A stretch of DNA of 64,000 nt from Trileptium ribeirensis (taxonomy: Eukaryota > Nematoda > Enoplea > Enoplida > Thoracostomopsidae), in contig JASANE010029289.1 in assembly GCA_030248225.1 (NCBI GenBank), positions 48,548-112,547 on the forward strand, in the 5' to 3' direction. Below are positions 44,641 through 55,975 of this stretch, piece after piece. The translations under genes and the position numbers were made by a program. Numbering within the stretch: the stretch's first letter is position 1; each line of letters opens with the position of its first letter. The notes under the pieces were generated by a model. It was not told the DNA's origin and did not search any database. It saw only the letters and a list, made by a program, of their open reading frames with translations.

Positions 44641-45719
44641 TTGTTTGTTAAATATTGCCCGATACGCAAACTAATTCGTGCGTTAAAGCATTAAAAGCAA
44701 ATTTGTCTGGCACATTCAACAGTTTATCACAGTGTCCTGGTGAAAATTATATCTCTAGAAAAATCAACAGAAACGGGTTACTATGTGATGCAGTTAGCAC
44801 GTTTTCTAATTTAGTGACAGCGTAACTTGTCTCATAGGCACCTTATTATCCGGTGACGAAGCATGTGTAAATTACGTTGTTAAGATCGAAAATAGCTGTC
44901 CAAATGTATTTCCAATAAATCGTTGAGTAATACAACGGCGTATAACCAATTACGGGACAAATATGTATTTTGTGTTTTCGTCATAACCATAGAAATTAAC
45001 GCTAAAATGATTGAAATGTCATGTAAATATTCGTTTTCTAGAAGTTTGAAATGTAATTATATTAGAATTAATAAAAGTATAGCGTGCCACGCAATAGGTG
45101 CCTTATGCTAGGATTTAGATTGAGCAATTTCTGTACAATATACGAGGAAAAACGCGATTTTCAATTGCGTTTTACTTGGACCCTGTCAGCAAATTTGGAT
45201 ACTAAATCGCAAAATAGTGTCCGACAGCAGCGCATACGCGTTGCTTTATCGCAAATCGTGTACACGTACATAAAGAAAAATTGTGATTTGTGTGCCTTTA
45301 GCACTTGTGCGAGCGTGAACTGATTTGACAAAACATGAAACTCAGATGTACGTACTTAAAGTGGACTCACGCCTAAGATATGTATTTTAAGCTCCATTTG
45401 TAATCCGACCAGCATTCTAAGGCGAAAGCATCATTGAGCTATCAATCTATTACTTTAAGCAATGTAATATGCGTGAATAGGCGGAACGCTTTATATTCTC
45501 GCTGCAGCAGCGGAAAAAATTTTTTTAGTTGGTGTTCGGAGATTTCAACTCGATTCATCGAATATACAAAAGAGTTTTGTGTATTTCATATTCCACTACG
45601 TAAAAGCAATGTAACTTTTCATAGTTCTACTGCATTTTTGCAATAAACAGCGTAATGCATCATTTACGATAAGATGCGTGCGCGTGGTCCGACTTATGTC
45701 ACGCGTTCAATTCCACTGG

Positions 45720-45845
45720 TTCATGTGAACTATGGCCCAGCCCGACATAGCTGGTACAAATCGACAGCCTAGCTGAGCTATTTGTGACTAACCTAGAGTT
45801 CAGCTGGACTATATGTGACAAACGAAGGGCCTAGCTTGACTGTAT
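45720..45845. repeat. Left subterminal repeat cluster of the 7.9-kb element
   Basis: Several variants of an AGCT-centred motif followed by TTTGTGAC or ATGTGACAAA, for example TTCAGCTGGACTATATGTGA, are packed into 125 bases just inside the left end. Such clusters usually bind the transposase; that role is inferred here. Confidence 0.65.
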
Positions 45846-45849
45846 ATAT

Positions 45850-48800
45850 AATATGATTTATTTAGTGCCGTTAGTTTTTGTTTTAAATGTGATTGAATAA
45901 TGACGCAACCGCCAGAAAACTAAATATGTTGACTTCATTGTTATATGCGGTGCGATATAGTGATGTCAGATGTCACGCAGCGCTCGAAAAAAATTTTTAA
46001 AATTTGGTTAGCTAATGATTTAGCTGTACGGACATAGCTAGTTTCTAGATATGTTTTATTCTGTTTTTGAGGTTTTGTTTTTAGTTTACTAATATAATCT
46101 AGACTGTCCATTCGCCGAAAATTTTGCCAGGGGGCATGAACCGGGGATCCCCTAGTTCCTAAGCGGGGGCGCCCGATTTTGCCAGGGGGCATTTTGCCAA
46201 GAGCAAAACGGTTAAAAATTTAAAAATATCGCCAAAACAATTATGATGGTGAGAAAAAGCGATGCTCAAGCAAATTTTCACAAAATTTGGCGAAAGTTTT
46301 GGCTTCAGGAAGAAATTTTAGTACAAATTTTGATCAAATTTAATGTCCTTTGCACCGACTGGAAGCAAAAACATTTGCCAAGAGGCGGTGAACCGAGGGA
46401 GCCCAAAATTTTAACAGGGGGTTTGAACCAGGAGCACACTGTTTTGAACGAGAGGGAACCAAAAAAATGCCAGGGCCCCAACCTCCCTCCAATTTGGAGA
46501 GCCCAGATAATGTTACTTGCCATGTAGCATGATACGTTGTTGCCCTTCTATTGCATGCCCAATTGTCACGGAGGCCTAAATGTCGCACGCCGAAATAGGC
46601 CGCCCTATTAGCCCCCGTCCGAGATTTTGGGTTCTCCCGATTCTGCCCGACCCATCCCCTCGATTTCGGCCCCCACATTCAACCTAATAATTTTTGTATG
46701 TATGGTCCAAACAATCAAATTGTGTAGTTCCAATCTAAAGCTCAGTGATAGGGTGAATTTTGTCATATTTTGCCAAATTTTAGCAATCTTTGCTAGCAAA
46801 CTGATTTTGCCACCGTCTTCCTGTAATTTCCGCCATCCCAAATTGCTTCCTGTGGTTTTCGACGCCCCCTATTTTCAATTGCTACCCCAAGTGCACGAGG
46901 ATCCGAGAACAAGACAGGAATACAAAAGTTTCGCTAATCCTCAACTGTCGCAAGCGCCGAGGTGTTGTGCGAAAAAGTGTCCCGGACGCCAAACTGTCGC
47001 ACGCCGAAATGTCTTCGTACAAATACGAAATAGTCACAAATAGTCATAAAGCGCCTTCGAAATATTTCGCATGTCCAGACAGTTACCTGTGTTCTGCACC
47101 TTCAAATACGCTCTTGTAGGTTTTGTGACAGTAGGTCCTGTACCTTAATTCGTTTCAGATAAGAGCGCCACCACGGGGGAATGGCACTAGGAACGTAGCT
47201 TCCCCCACTTTGATGTTGGTGCGCCCCCTCCCCCAGTTTACAACTGTTTTTCAACACGCTATCGTTAGGGCTCTGTTTAAGTTGACACCCACAATAAATG
47301 GGTGTCCCTTCAGTTCAAATTTTCTGGTGACGCCCATACTTTCAGATCAGTATTATTAGGCTTCTAAGGGATCAGAGGTAAATTAGGGCGGTATGTACAT
47401 CAAACACAACATCCCTATTACAATGTATTATCCATAATGATGACATATAGATCAAGGTGCCCGTTTCTCAGAGGTGCGCGCTCAAAAAATTTTGAGCCCG
47501 CGGCTATCAGCGAAAATTCAAGGCTTCTCCACTGCCACCAGGTCCGTACTCCGCGACTCAGAGAATTTTCACAGGCCCCTGACACCCGCAAATTGTCAAC
47601 CTATATCGGAGGCTTTCGAGGTTTATATATTCGGTATTAAGCTTCCAAATGGTTAATTTATTGAAATTGGAGTACCCCTCCAAGGCTACACCCATAAGAA
47701 TTGACGATCTTTCGTCACCAACCTCACTACCCCCAGTCAGACATCTTAAGCGAAAAGTTCACGCTTAAGGATATTGTTAAATTAGTCACATCCCAATCCC
47801 ACGATCTTTGCCTTAAAATCACCTATTGCACAAGTTGTTTTTCGGACCGATATTCGCTAACACATCCTTTTAGATAGCGCCCGCTAAAGGAAATAGCTAC
47901 CCATTCTTTTAAAGTGTAATTTATTGAGTTTTGATTGACAACATGTATCGTTTTTGTTGTATGTTCATGATTTAGCTGCTAAAATACGTATTTCTGTTGT
48001 TCGCACATCATTTTACTTAGGATTTTGTCATGAACAGTCGAAACATAAGCAGTAGTATTAGTTTTGTTACAACCGTTTTTTTGTTAAAACGATGATTTTA
48101 GTTGTCACCTCAAAATACGCTTAGCGCTGGGTGTTGACCTGGTGGAAGCCAAAATTGACATGGATTAACAACCTGGAGGAACCGCCAAAATCTTAAGGGA
48201 GCTCGAATGTCCTGCCCGATTCCGGCAGACGTTTTTCGCTGCACTTTCGAACGTGTTTATTAATAATTTAATTTTTTTCACTGAAAAGTACGTATTAAAT
48301 TTAAATAATTAAATCTTTAGACTTCGGCCAGACTTCCAGCTCAAGCCAGCGGGGCCCCAAGTTTAGACCCCCTGGTAAAATATTTATCGTGTGAAGAAAC
48401 CAATGTTGCGCTCTTTTAAACATTCCAACACCACATGATCCTTGACTTTCTCCCCAATGACAAAAATACGTAATCTTTCGAAATATATTAATCAGAATAT
48501 TTTATGCTTCGCTGGGTTCCGCCTCAGCATTGAGTGTTAGCAGGCTATGTTTATTTTCGGTCCTGTCTGGTCCCGCCGTATCTGTTGGCCAAGGTGTCAA
48601 ATCTCTGGTAACACGGCTGAACTCAAATTTAAAAGCACCTGGCCACGGTTTAGTTTCATAGATATCATTTTTGTGTGTAAGAATTTGTTATATTATGACA
48701 AATATAAACTGTTGTTGAAACAGAGTGGGAAAAGATTGTGGATATTCCACTGTGGGCGCTAGAGTGAAAAAATTGTAAATTTTTGTCTGTCGGTGTCTGT

Positions 48801-49818
48801 CCTTGATCACCGGATAAATGTATTTTGACAGAAATGTTTGTTCGATAGCAAAAATGTTCACATCGTGCAACGTGCAAGTTGAACGCAAATAGTTCCCATT
48901 CCATAGTCCATGACAAAATAGCAAAATAGGTTTTAAAGGTTGTTTGCCAAATCTAACTATGTCCCACAATTAGGAACCCAGGTACCCTAAACAGCATCAT
49001 GCATACCGTACCTACCACGGCGCGATCCAAAACGTACGTAGTTTGAAATTTTAATATATATATAGTGCTAACCAATGGTTTCTAGGAAAACTAATGGTGT
49101 GTCTGCACCATGTAAAAATTAATTAGGTGTGTCTGATACCCTTCTTGAGTAACTTCTGTGGATGTATACGGGCGACAATATGGATAGCGCTGTATGTCTA
49201 CAACTAGAACACAATATGACATTGTTTTACATATTTGTTTATATACCGTTAATGGTTTAGGTATTGTTATGGTTACTCACATATTACTTTCAGCTTTAAT
49301 CCCTTATTTGCATATTTTTAATTCCTGTCAGATAATATGGTAAACTACATGTACGGGTTGGATAGCTAGTTGAAAATGAGTGGTCGAAATGAAATGATGA
49401 TGATGCTGCTTGAGGCACAGAGGAAGTAGGTTCTACTTATTTTTTGTTTCGCTCTTTTCATTTGTTTCACTCTATTCAGTATAATTGTTTAAGCCGTATT
49501 TCTTGAAACAGGAGTATTGCAGTTTCGTCAGATAGTGGTCAAAAAATTTCTTTGTCTTTCTTACGCTTACCATATCAATTGGATCTTTATTTTCGCAATG
49601 TGTTCAGCCACGCGTAACAGAATCTAATTGTACACTTAGCGGTGCGTTCATGTTGCTCAAATAATTTCCTGGGAAATTTCTCACAACCCAATGCGAATTA
49701 ATTATGTGATTTTGGTGAGTTACGGCCAATCCAATGTTAAGTTGTTATTGCTCATCTGATAGCTGTTGGACCACAACTTTGTTGTAATACACTTTTAGTC
49801 ACGCGCGAGCAAATTTAT
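45850..49818. other. Interior of the 7.9-kb element, left part
   Basis: No gene was recognised. 46,080-46,480 has repeated CCAGGGGGCAT and GAACCGGGGATCCCCTAG-type blocks. The longest open frame (46,627-47,043) has no family signature. A partial R1 repeat is at 48,715-48,970. The rest is plain AT-rich sequence. Confidence 0.5.
48715..48970 (+). repeat. Dispersed repeat family R1, copy 3 (partial)
   Basis: It shares CTGTGGGCGCTAGAGTGAAA, the T-rich stretch and GTTCGATAGCAAAAATG with the intron-2 and intron-3 copies at 11,650 and 10,245. Confidence 0.5.
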
Positions 49819-50270
49819 GGTGACCCCGCCCACCATCCTGATTTGTATTTTTATAAAATTTGTTACAGAACGCTTTTTGCTCAATTGAAATTCGTGCGTA
49901 AAATTGTTCGCGACCACAGTGCTTGCGATTGAAATGTAATCATTTTGTGTTCGCGAAAATTCAAGTAAAATTACTCCAATTTCTGAGAACAGAAATTTGT
50001 CGATTTGATTGTGACGTCGCTTTTGCATTAAATTTGTTCGCGAGCATTGTATAATCCAAATTTAAATGATAATGCATTAGAGAACAAAATTTCTGCAAAC
50101 TGAAATCGCCGAAATTAGGTTCTAACACAAGATCTAATTTTTGGCACGTGAATTTGATTTTGCCAGTTTTCGGTTAGCGAAAAATCAAATGAAATTATGC
50201 CTTTTTTCCGTAACAAGGGTTTGCGATTCAATATCGGTAATGACAAAATAGAATGGTTGGCGGGGTCACC
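49819..50270. mobile_element. 452-bp TIR element
   Basis: GGTGACCCCGCCCACCATCC (49819) is mirrored by AATGGTTGGCGGGGTCACC ending at 50270, about 20-bp ends with two mismatches. The interior is AT-rich with several TTGTTCGCGA motifs and no coding capacity. The target duplication is unclear. Confidence 0.82.
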
Positions 50271-50689
50271 TTAAGTTGACTCACAGATCAGTGTACCCAT
50301 TTTCGCGCTATAAACGAATTTAAAAAATACCCAAGAAGGAAATTTTGAAAATTTTGATTTGTTCAGGTGCTTATATGCTTGTTGGGACAAACGATAGGTT
50401 TTATGGTTGTTCAGTCCGTTAAACGCGTTTGTTTCACTATTATAAACTCGTATTGATTGTATAGCTTTGAACATTGCTGATTTTGATTTTGTTGTATACA
50501 TGTATTTATTTCTGTTTTTGAATAAACGGTTTTACAAAATTTGTTAAGTTTTACTTTTGAGCTGCTAATACTGCGAACACTATTGAATCATAATTAACAT
50601 GTGATAGCCTTAAAAATAGTGACAATGCAGTCATTCAAGCTGAAACAGTACAAAAGGCGATAGAAATTATGACAGTGCATAAGGCATTA

Positions 50690-52186
50690 CGTTTTGTGTC
50701 ACGATGGCTAGTCGGTTTTTAGGTGGTGTGATTAGGGTGGCGGGAACGAGCAAGAAACAAAAAGGAATTAGGGAGGTTCACAGGGACACGGGATGAGGGA
50801 ACGGAGACGGTGAGTGAATTAATCTAGAGTCAGTCACAACCGCAGCCCCCAGCCTAGGTAAGTAGGAAATTTGACAAGTAGAGCCACCACAAAAATTCCG
50901 AGTATTGCCCTCGTGAGGTTTTCAGTTTATTGAAAAAGCTGCCCGCTCAAAGGCATAAACGGGTCATCCCATACCATGTGGCTACCGTAGGGAGCCCCGT
51001 TGATCCTTTAACAATACGTCCAGGGCCCCCGTGGTTCGGGGGAGCGTACCGGTACAAGGGGCGGTATCGTCGCAAGACGTTGCTGTTCGGAGTATTGGGC
51101 GGCACGATACGGAAGCGCGGATAACCTTCCCTCTTTTTTGTTCTCGTTGAGCTCCGATGGAAGGTCATTGGTCACCAGGCCATGTGTTTTTTCTCGAAAA
51201 GGGTTCTCACTTCGATGGGGCTGGTAGCGGGCTAGTGGCCCCAGATTTGACCGGTATCTGGCTGTGTACAGGCGATCACACAGCGGCATTTGGAAAATCG
51301 TAGAGCAATGTAAGTTAGTATCAGACGTAGTCATTTACACACCAGGTTGAAGAGAAATGAACTAACAGTAAAAGGCCTCCGTTGAACTATCCGTTAAAAA
51401 TTTCGAGTTCACGCCTTCGTGAGTCTTTCCTTCACCAAGATGGCCCGTAGTTAAGAACCTCAAAGTACACACTCAAGTCGTGCAGCTGTGATAGGGAGTC
51501 TCGTCTTATCTTAAACGAAAACAAACTTCGGTCGGGTAGACACGGCCGCCCCGAATGCATGATGACGTGCCTTAGCTCGTCAGACGTTACTCCCCCAGCT
51601 GTTCAAGTAGGCTTCAACGGAACGGCGGTTTTCGTGGGCAAATCAATAAATATATATTTTGAAGCGTTAAGTGAGGAGCGAGATGGCAATGTCCCTGTTA
51701 GGCCTGCCGGCAGTTTGCTAAGCTAACCGGTCCCCTTGGATCAACTAGTGGTTCACCGGAGATTCGGGGAAATCGGAGTCGCACGGGCACCCCATCGGGT
51801 AATGCTGGTGCAGCTAGATTCCTCAGCGCCAGATCTGGTCCTACAGAATATGTATCTGGCTTTCCCAAATTCCATCAAAAGCACCCGGGGGAACCGAACT
51901 GGAGGCCCAGACTTAATTGGGGGGCACCTGGGGGAGAGAAATTCTGTTTCCCCCAGGTCGATCTGAAGTATTCCCAGTTGAACCAGGGGTACTGAAGAAC
52001 GGGAAAATGGTAAAATCGTCCGATGCACAGTAAATATACATTAATGATACACATTGCATATCGAACTGTATGGATTGAAGGCAATTATAATAATTTTCCC
52101 CAAAGGCAAAAATTTAGGCACTTTTTAAGTTTCATAAAGAGAATCGACATATTTTTTGCCACGCAGAGAAAAAAGATTCTCCAAAG
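50690..52186. other. GC-richer block inside the 7.9-kb element
   Basis: Base composition shifts clearly from the AT-rich surroundings. Pieces resemble other repeats in the window: TCCTTCACCAAGATGGCCCG (near 51,430) resembles the inverted-duplication arm near 34,165, and 51,890-52,000 resembles the reverse complement of 6,860-6,950. Open frames here have no family signature. Confidence 0.45.
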
Positions 52187-52474
52187 CAGGGGCGTACACG
52201 GGTTTTCTCAGCAGCTCAAAACACCTAGGCAACAAATTGGTGCTGTGGAGAGGCCAGATGACGTGGAGCAACTGGTTGTGTTTAGTCATTGCCGGCCAAC
52301 ATTCTGTTCCGTGCATTGCCAGAGTTATTGGTTTTAGGAAGGCACGCACAGCTCAACATTTGAAAGTCTGAAATCTCTACTGGTTAAAAAGGCTTGTTGT
52401 TGCTGCGGTCAGCTGGAGGGCAAAAATATCAAACTGCGGTCAAGGCCCCAGTGCCCTTCACGGCGACGCCTCTG
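52187..52474. mobile_element. hAT-like 288-bp TIR element
   Basis: CAGGGGCGTACACGGG at the left end is matched by GACGCCTCTG at the right. The reverse complement of the right end reads CAGAGGCGTCGCCGTGAAGG. CTCC begins the 8 bases outside both ends (CTCCAAAG and CTCCGTCC), a possible decayed 8-bp target duplication, as expected for hAT. Confidence 0.65.
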
Positions 52475-53375
52475 CTCCGTCCTCTCTTGGTAGTTGGTAC
52501 GAATGTAAGTGGTACTGTCTATATGATTCAGTAGTCGCTCCAGGGGACAAAAGTTCCTAATGTTGATAAAATATTACATTAATGAAATATAATGCAATGT
52601 CGGTAAGAATAATTAGAGCGCTGACCGTACATGGGCGAAGTCCTAGGGAATACACGTGCGACGAGGGGAGAAATCGTCGTCAGTGCGGGATCACGATGTC
52701 GTTGGGGAGAGGGCAAGGAGGACATCAGGCGGGGCGGGGAAAATTTTGAATTTTCAAAAGTTGTGGCGCTCTATCAATTTTTATCTAACCTTTATCAATT
52801 TTTCCACAATTTTACCCAATTTTTGCTCATGGTAGACCGATTTTTGCCTATTTATTTTCGCGCGACTTCGAGGGTGGAGAGGGAACATGTAGTAGTCTAA
52901 CGAGAGGGGAACCAGGCAACCTGCCAGGGGACTGAGGAATCCGCGAAGTTCCGAAGGGGGTCCGACCCTCAGGGCGAATAATCCTCTGTGCCGCTCCGCA
53001 TGAGTATGTGTGGCGGTGACGCTCACGATCCTAAGCAATAAGCCGCTGGTAATTGTAACAATATAGACTAGAGTCACCTCACGTCGTTATATATTCATTT
53101 TGAAATTGTGTAAAACAAGATACAACCAACGTAGTTAACGACAATCTTGCACTTGTCACGATTTTCTGGAATGCAAATTAGAAAAATAACCATGACACCG
53201 CTAACATTTTGCCGAAAAAAATTAAATTTCGTATTTGCACAGCATGTTTACATTTTCTGGCTCAGCATAAGCACAATCAAAATTTTAAAACAGATTTTTT
53301 ACCAATTTTGGCAAATTATAGTTAAAGCGGTTGTTCGCGGACTGAAATATCTCTGGCTTATAATTTGCGAAGGCT

Positions 53376-53488
53376 CAGCTGAACTCTGCGTGACAAAAGC
53401 ATAGTCCAGCTGGACTATCGGTGACAAAAGCATAGCCTAGCTAGGCTGTGCTAAATTTTGATAGTCGAGCTGGACTATCTGCGTGACA
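53376..53488. repeat. Right subterminal repeat cluster of the 7.9-kb element
   Basis: It contains the perfect 16-bp palindrome TAGTCCAGCTGGACTA and relatives (CTCAGCTGAACTC, TAGCCTAGCTAGGCT, TAGTCGAGCTGGACTA), each followed by GTGACA or a similar sequence. It mirrors the left cluster in position and motif. Confidence 0.75.
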
Positions 53489-54069
53489 TTATAGATAGCT
53501 AATTTGAACGCGTGACATAATTAGGACCACGCGCACGCATCTTATCGTAAATGATGCATAAAATAGTACCAAAATTTAAGAAGCTTCTTTAATACTGACA
53601 ATATTTCAGAAGGAAGCATATAGCCTAACAAACCCATTTTGTTATAACGAAATATAACCTGTTAAAACGCATTCAATTTGACTTATATGGTCACAGTGCC
53701 AGTGCATAATAGTTAGGTACATGATTTAGCGTGATCTCATGGGGTTTCATTACCAACCCAACGGTCGTAGCACAACATCTTGTAGACGAGATAGATTCTA
53801 CCCGGAGTCGAAATCAGCAACGTACAATTAGATTGTTACCGTTGGGTTGACCCTATGTAATAGCAACCATTAATTGTTCGTCTGCTGCTGCGTAACCTTT
53901 GAGTAAACTAAACAAGCGCTGCAGCAATGTTTATAATTTTTTCAGTAGTTAAACACACTGGAAAGACACATGGGCTAGTGTATAAATGATGCTCCAAATC
54001 TTTCCAAAATTATAGAGGTTTTGTAACAGATTTGCCGGATCTAACCAATAAATTCGGGCAACTAGATTT

Positions 54070-54147
54070 CCGTGCGTGGCCGAGCGGTGTGGCGTGCTGT
54101 GCCGTCCCAGCACAGAATGTACGTGCTCAACTCCCGTTGGCTCCAGA
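54070..54147 (+). repeat. tRNA-like SINE head
   Basis: CGTGGCCGAGCGGTGTGGCG resembles the A-box region of Ser/Leu tRNAs. GTGCTGTGCCGTCCCAGCAC could form an arm, and TGCTCAACTCCCG is a weak B-box. It is a decayed tRNA-derived sequence, not a working tRNA. Confidence 0.5.
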
Positions 54148-54801
54148 ATTTTTGTATTTGAAGTCGTTTTTGTTCCATGCAAATAATGGTACATGTCATA
54201 TATTACAAATAATGTAACACATAAAATCATTATGGGACTAGCATGGTACTAACAAAAGTGGTTAATCTCTTTCCTATATTGTTTATTTTATTGATTAACG
54301 ATGAATTTATATGTCAAAGTCAAACTATGCAGGCTCAAAAATATTAACGAGCAGAAATAGAAGCATATACCACAATATAACAGGCTTCAGATGAAAAATA
54401 TGTCCACAAAATGGTAGAATCCCAACGGTCCCAAAGGTGCGAAGCAGCTAGCAATTTAAATTTTGCTGCAATAGATCAAGAAGCGCTATTTTTTCCCATT
54501 GTTAAGGTTCCGGCTAAATCACAACAACCGTACACACTAAATTTTGCAGTAGCCTTAGACACGCTCTGTTAACACAATATATACCGCTAAGACATGCACA
54601 AAGAACCAACGCAGAGACGTGGTTCGTATGGTAAGTCTTTAATACATATCATAAGCTCTCAGAAACACTTCCTCATCACATAACAAATATATCAAACATT
54701 TAACATAATAAATTTGCGTGTGCGCATAAACCGCAGAACTAAAATAATTTCAATTTTTATAGTATCTCGATATATCTAGTGTCCGTCTATTTATGCTTAC
54801 C

Positions 54802-55030
54802 GGATATTTTGAAAACCCGGATATTTTTTAGCTAACCAGGTTATTTTGCAGCTAACCACGATATTTTGTAGCTAACCAGGATATTTTGTAGATAATTAGG
54901 ATATTTTGTAGCTAGCCAAGATATGTTGTAGCTAAACTAAGATATTTTGTAGCTAACCAGGATATTTTGTAGCTAACCAGGATATTTTTTAGCTAATCAG
55001 GATATGTTGTAACTATCCAGGATATTTTGT
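54802..55030. repeat. 20-bp minisatellite, about 11 units
   Basis: Units of GGATATTTTGTAGCTAACCA repeat with small changes, including occasional 1-base length changes. It lies 430 bp from the CCP exon, in the intron following that exon if the gene continues leftwards. Confidence 0.92.
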
Positions 55031-55456
55031 ATAACGATAAAAACTTTACAAGAGTTTCGTGAAGCATAGATATAACTCAAAAGAGCTCAAGAATATTTAA
55101 CTGTATTACCCGTAAGTAACTAAATTGACAAGTAGGTAGGCTTATGCTGTTTAGTTCCTACAATAGCGACAAAAAGTAACTACACTCTTGAAATTCATGA
55201 AGACTCGTGGTAGAATCTCTACAATAGCGACAAGAAGTGTTGACTACATTTTGGAACTCAGTGAATCTCGTGTTAGAATTGTGCTAAAGATTTGCCGCTC
55301 GAATCACTAATTTGAGCCATGACCTGAACTTATGTGCGTCAAAAAAGCTTTGCAGTTTGCGCGATTCCGCTTACAACTAAGGTCAAGATTTGGATTAAAG
55401 GGCGGAAACCTAGCGGTTATACCGACTTGCTGCTCGAACCATCGATGCTAGCTCAC

Positions 55457-55663
55457 CTGCACAATACATTCCATCGCTCCATCCAATTCTGGGCTCCTGG
55501 TCTTCCACGATGACATTTACACAAACCGAATAATTACTACCTCCACTTAGTACATATCCGTCGTCACAGTTAGCGGTTGCATTCGTTCCGACCACAAAGA
55601 CATCGCTGATCTTATCTTGACTATACGTTACGTTACCATGCTGCAGCCCGTGTGCAGTACAGG
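55457..55663 (-). CDS. Single Sushi/CCP-domain exon
   Basis: The acceptor tgttttctag and donor GCAG|gtgagc bracket 207 bases, phase 1 at both ends, the classic symmetric CCP module that can be shuffled between genes. It encodes one complement-control-protein domain: C.A.GLQHGNVTYS, then VVGTNATANCDDGYVLSGGS and a final Cys after GWSDGMY. The four CCP cysteines and the conserved Trp are present. Such domains form extracellular adhesion or complement-like proteins with disulphides Cys1-3 and Cys2-4. NAT and NYS are potential N-glycosylation sites. The parent protein is unknown because no neighbouring exon was recognised. Confidence 0.88.
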
Positions 55664-55975
55664 CTAGAAAACACAGCTATGTATATACACAAATCCATAC
55701 ATTAAATATTTCGTAGCCATCATAAAGACATTCGTGAAAATGTGACAATTTTTATATGTTTTTTTCCACAGGCTGGAAAACACTGCCATGTATATACACA
55801 AATCCATACATTAAATATTTCGTAGCCATCATAAAAACATTCTTGAAAATGTGACAGTTTTTATATGTTTTTTTCCACAGGCTGGAAAACACTGCCATGT
55901 ATATACACAAATCCATACATTAAATGTTTGGTAACCATCATAAAGACATTCGTGAAAATGTGACAGTTTTTATTA
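55664..55975. repeat. 109-bp repeat, three copies, carrying a 3' splice site
   Basis: GTATATACACAAATCCATAC starts at 55,681, 55,790 and 55,899 (exact 109-bp steps). On the minus strand each unit ends in a TGTTTTCYAG|CCTGT acceptor (exon-like start at 55,663, 55,772 and 55,881), so the true acceptor of the CCP exon has two upstream tandem copies. The third copy passes directly into the 137-bp satellite. Confidence 0.88.

Larger units (their letters stand above)
41955..45372. mobile_element. Diverged inverted-repeat pair, possible 3.4-kb TIR element
   Basis: GCGTGACTTTACTTTAAGTG (from 41955) is mirrored inward by GCGTGAGTCCACTTTAAGTA (minus strand from 45372). The similarity continues through TTTTGTCAAGTCAGTTC, GTACACGATTTG and CACTATTTTGCG for at least 160 bases, at about 65-70 percent identity by eye. 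The interior has two shorter elements and a SINE. Two independent insertions in opposite orientation are the alternative. No target duplication is clear. Confidence 0.55.
45656..53558. mobile_element. 7.9-kb TIR transposon with 55-bp ends and TAA target duplication
   Basis: The left end (45656-45710, starting TGCATCATTTACGATAAG) and right end (53504-53558) are inverted copies differing at only 2 of 55 positions. TAA lies immediately outside both ends (45653-45655 and 53559-53561), as expected for a 3-bp target duplication. Inside each end is a cluster of subterminal repeats around AGCTGGACTAT and TGTGACAAA. The element carries nested insertions (49,819-50,270; 52,187-52,474) and no recognisable transposase. 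A TWA 3-bp target fits PIF/Harbinger, but the ends do not allow a firm class. Confidence 0.85.

Noticed and set aside
46627..47043. 138-codon frame in the 7.9-kb transposon as its transposase
   Set aside because: No DDE or zinc-binding signature was found. It covers repeat-rich sequence with low-information composition.
51008..51334. 108-codon minus-strand frame in the GC-rich block
   Set aside because: Long frames are expected in GC-rich sequence; two other overlapping frames are equally open and there is no family motif.
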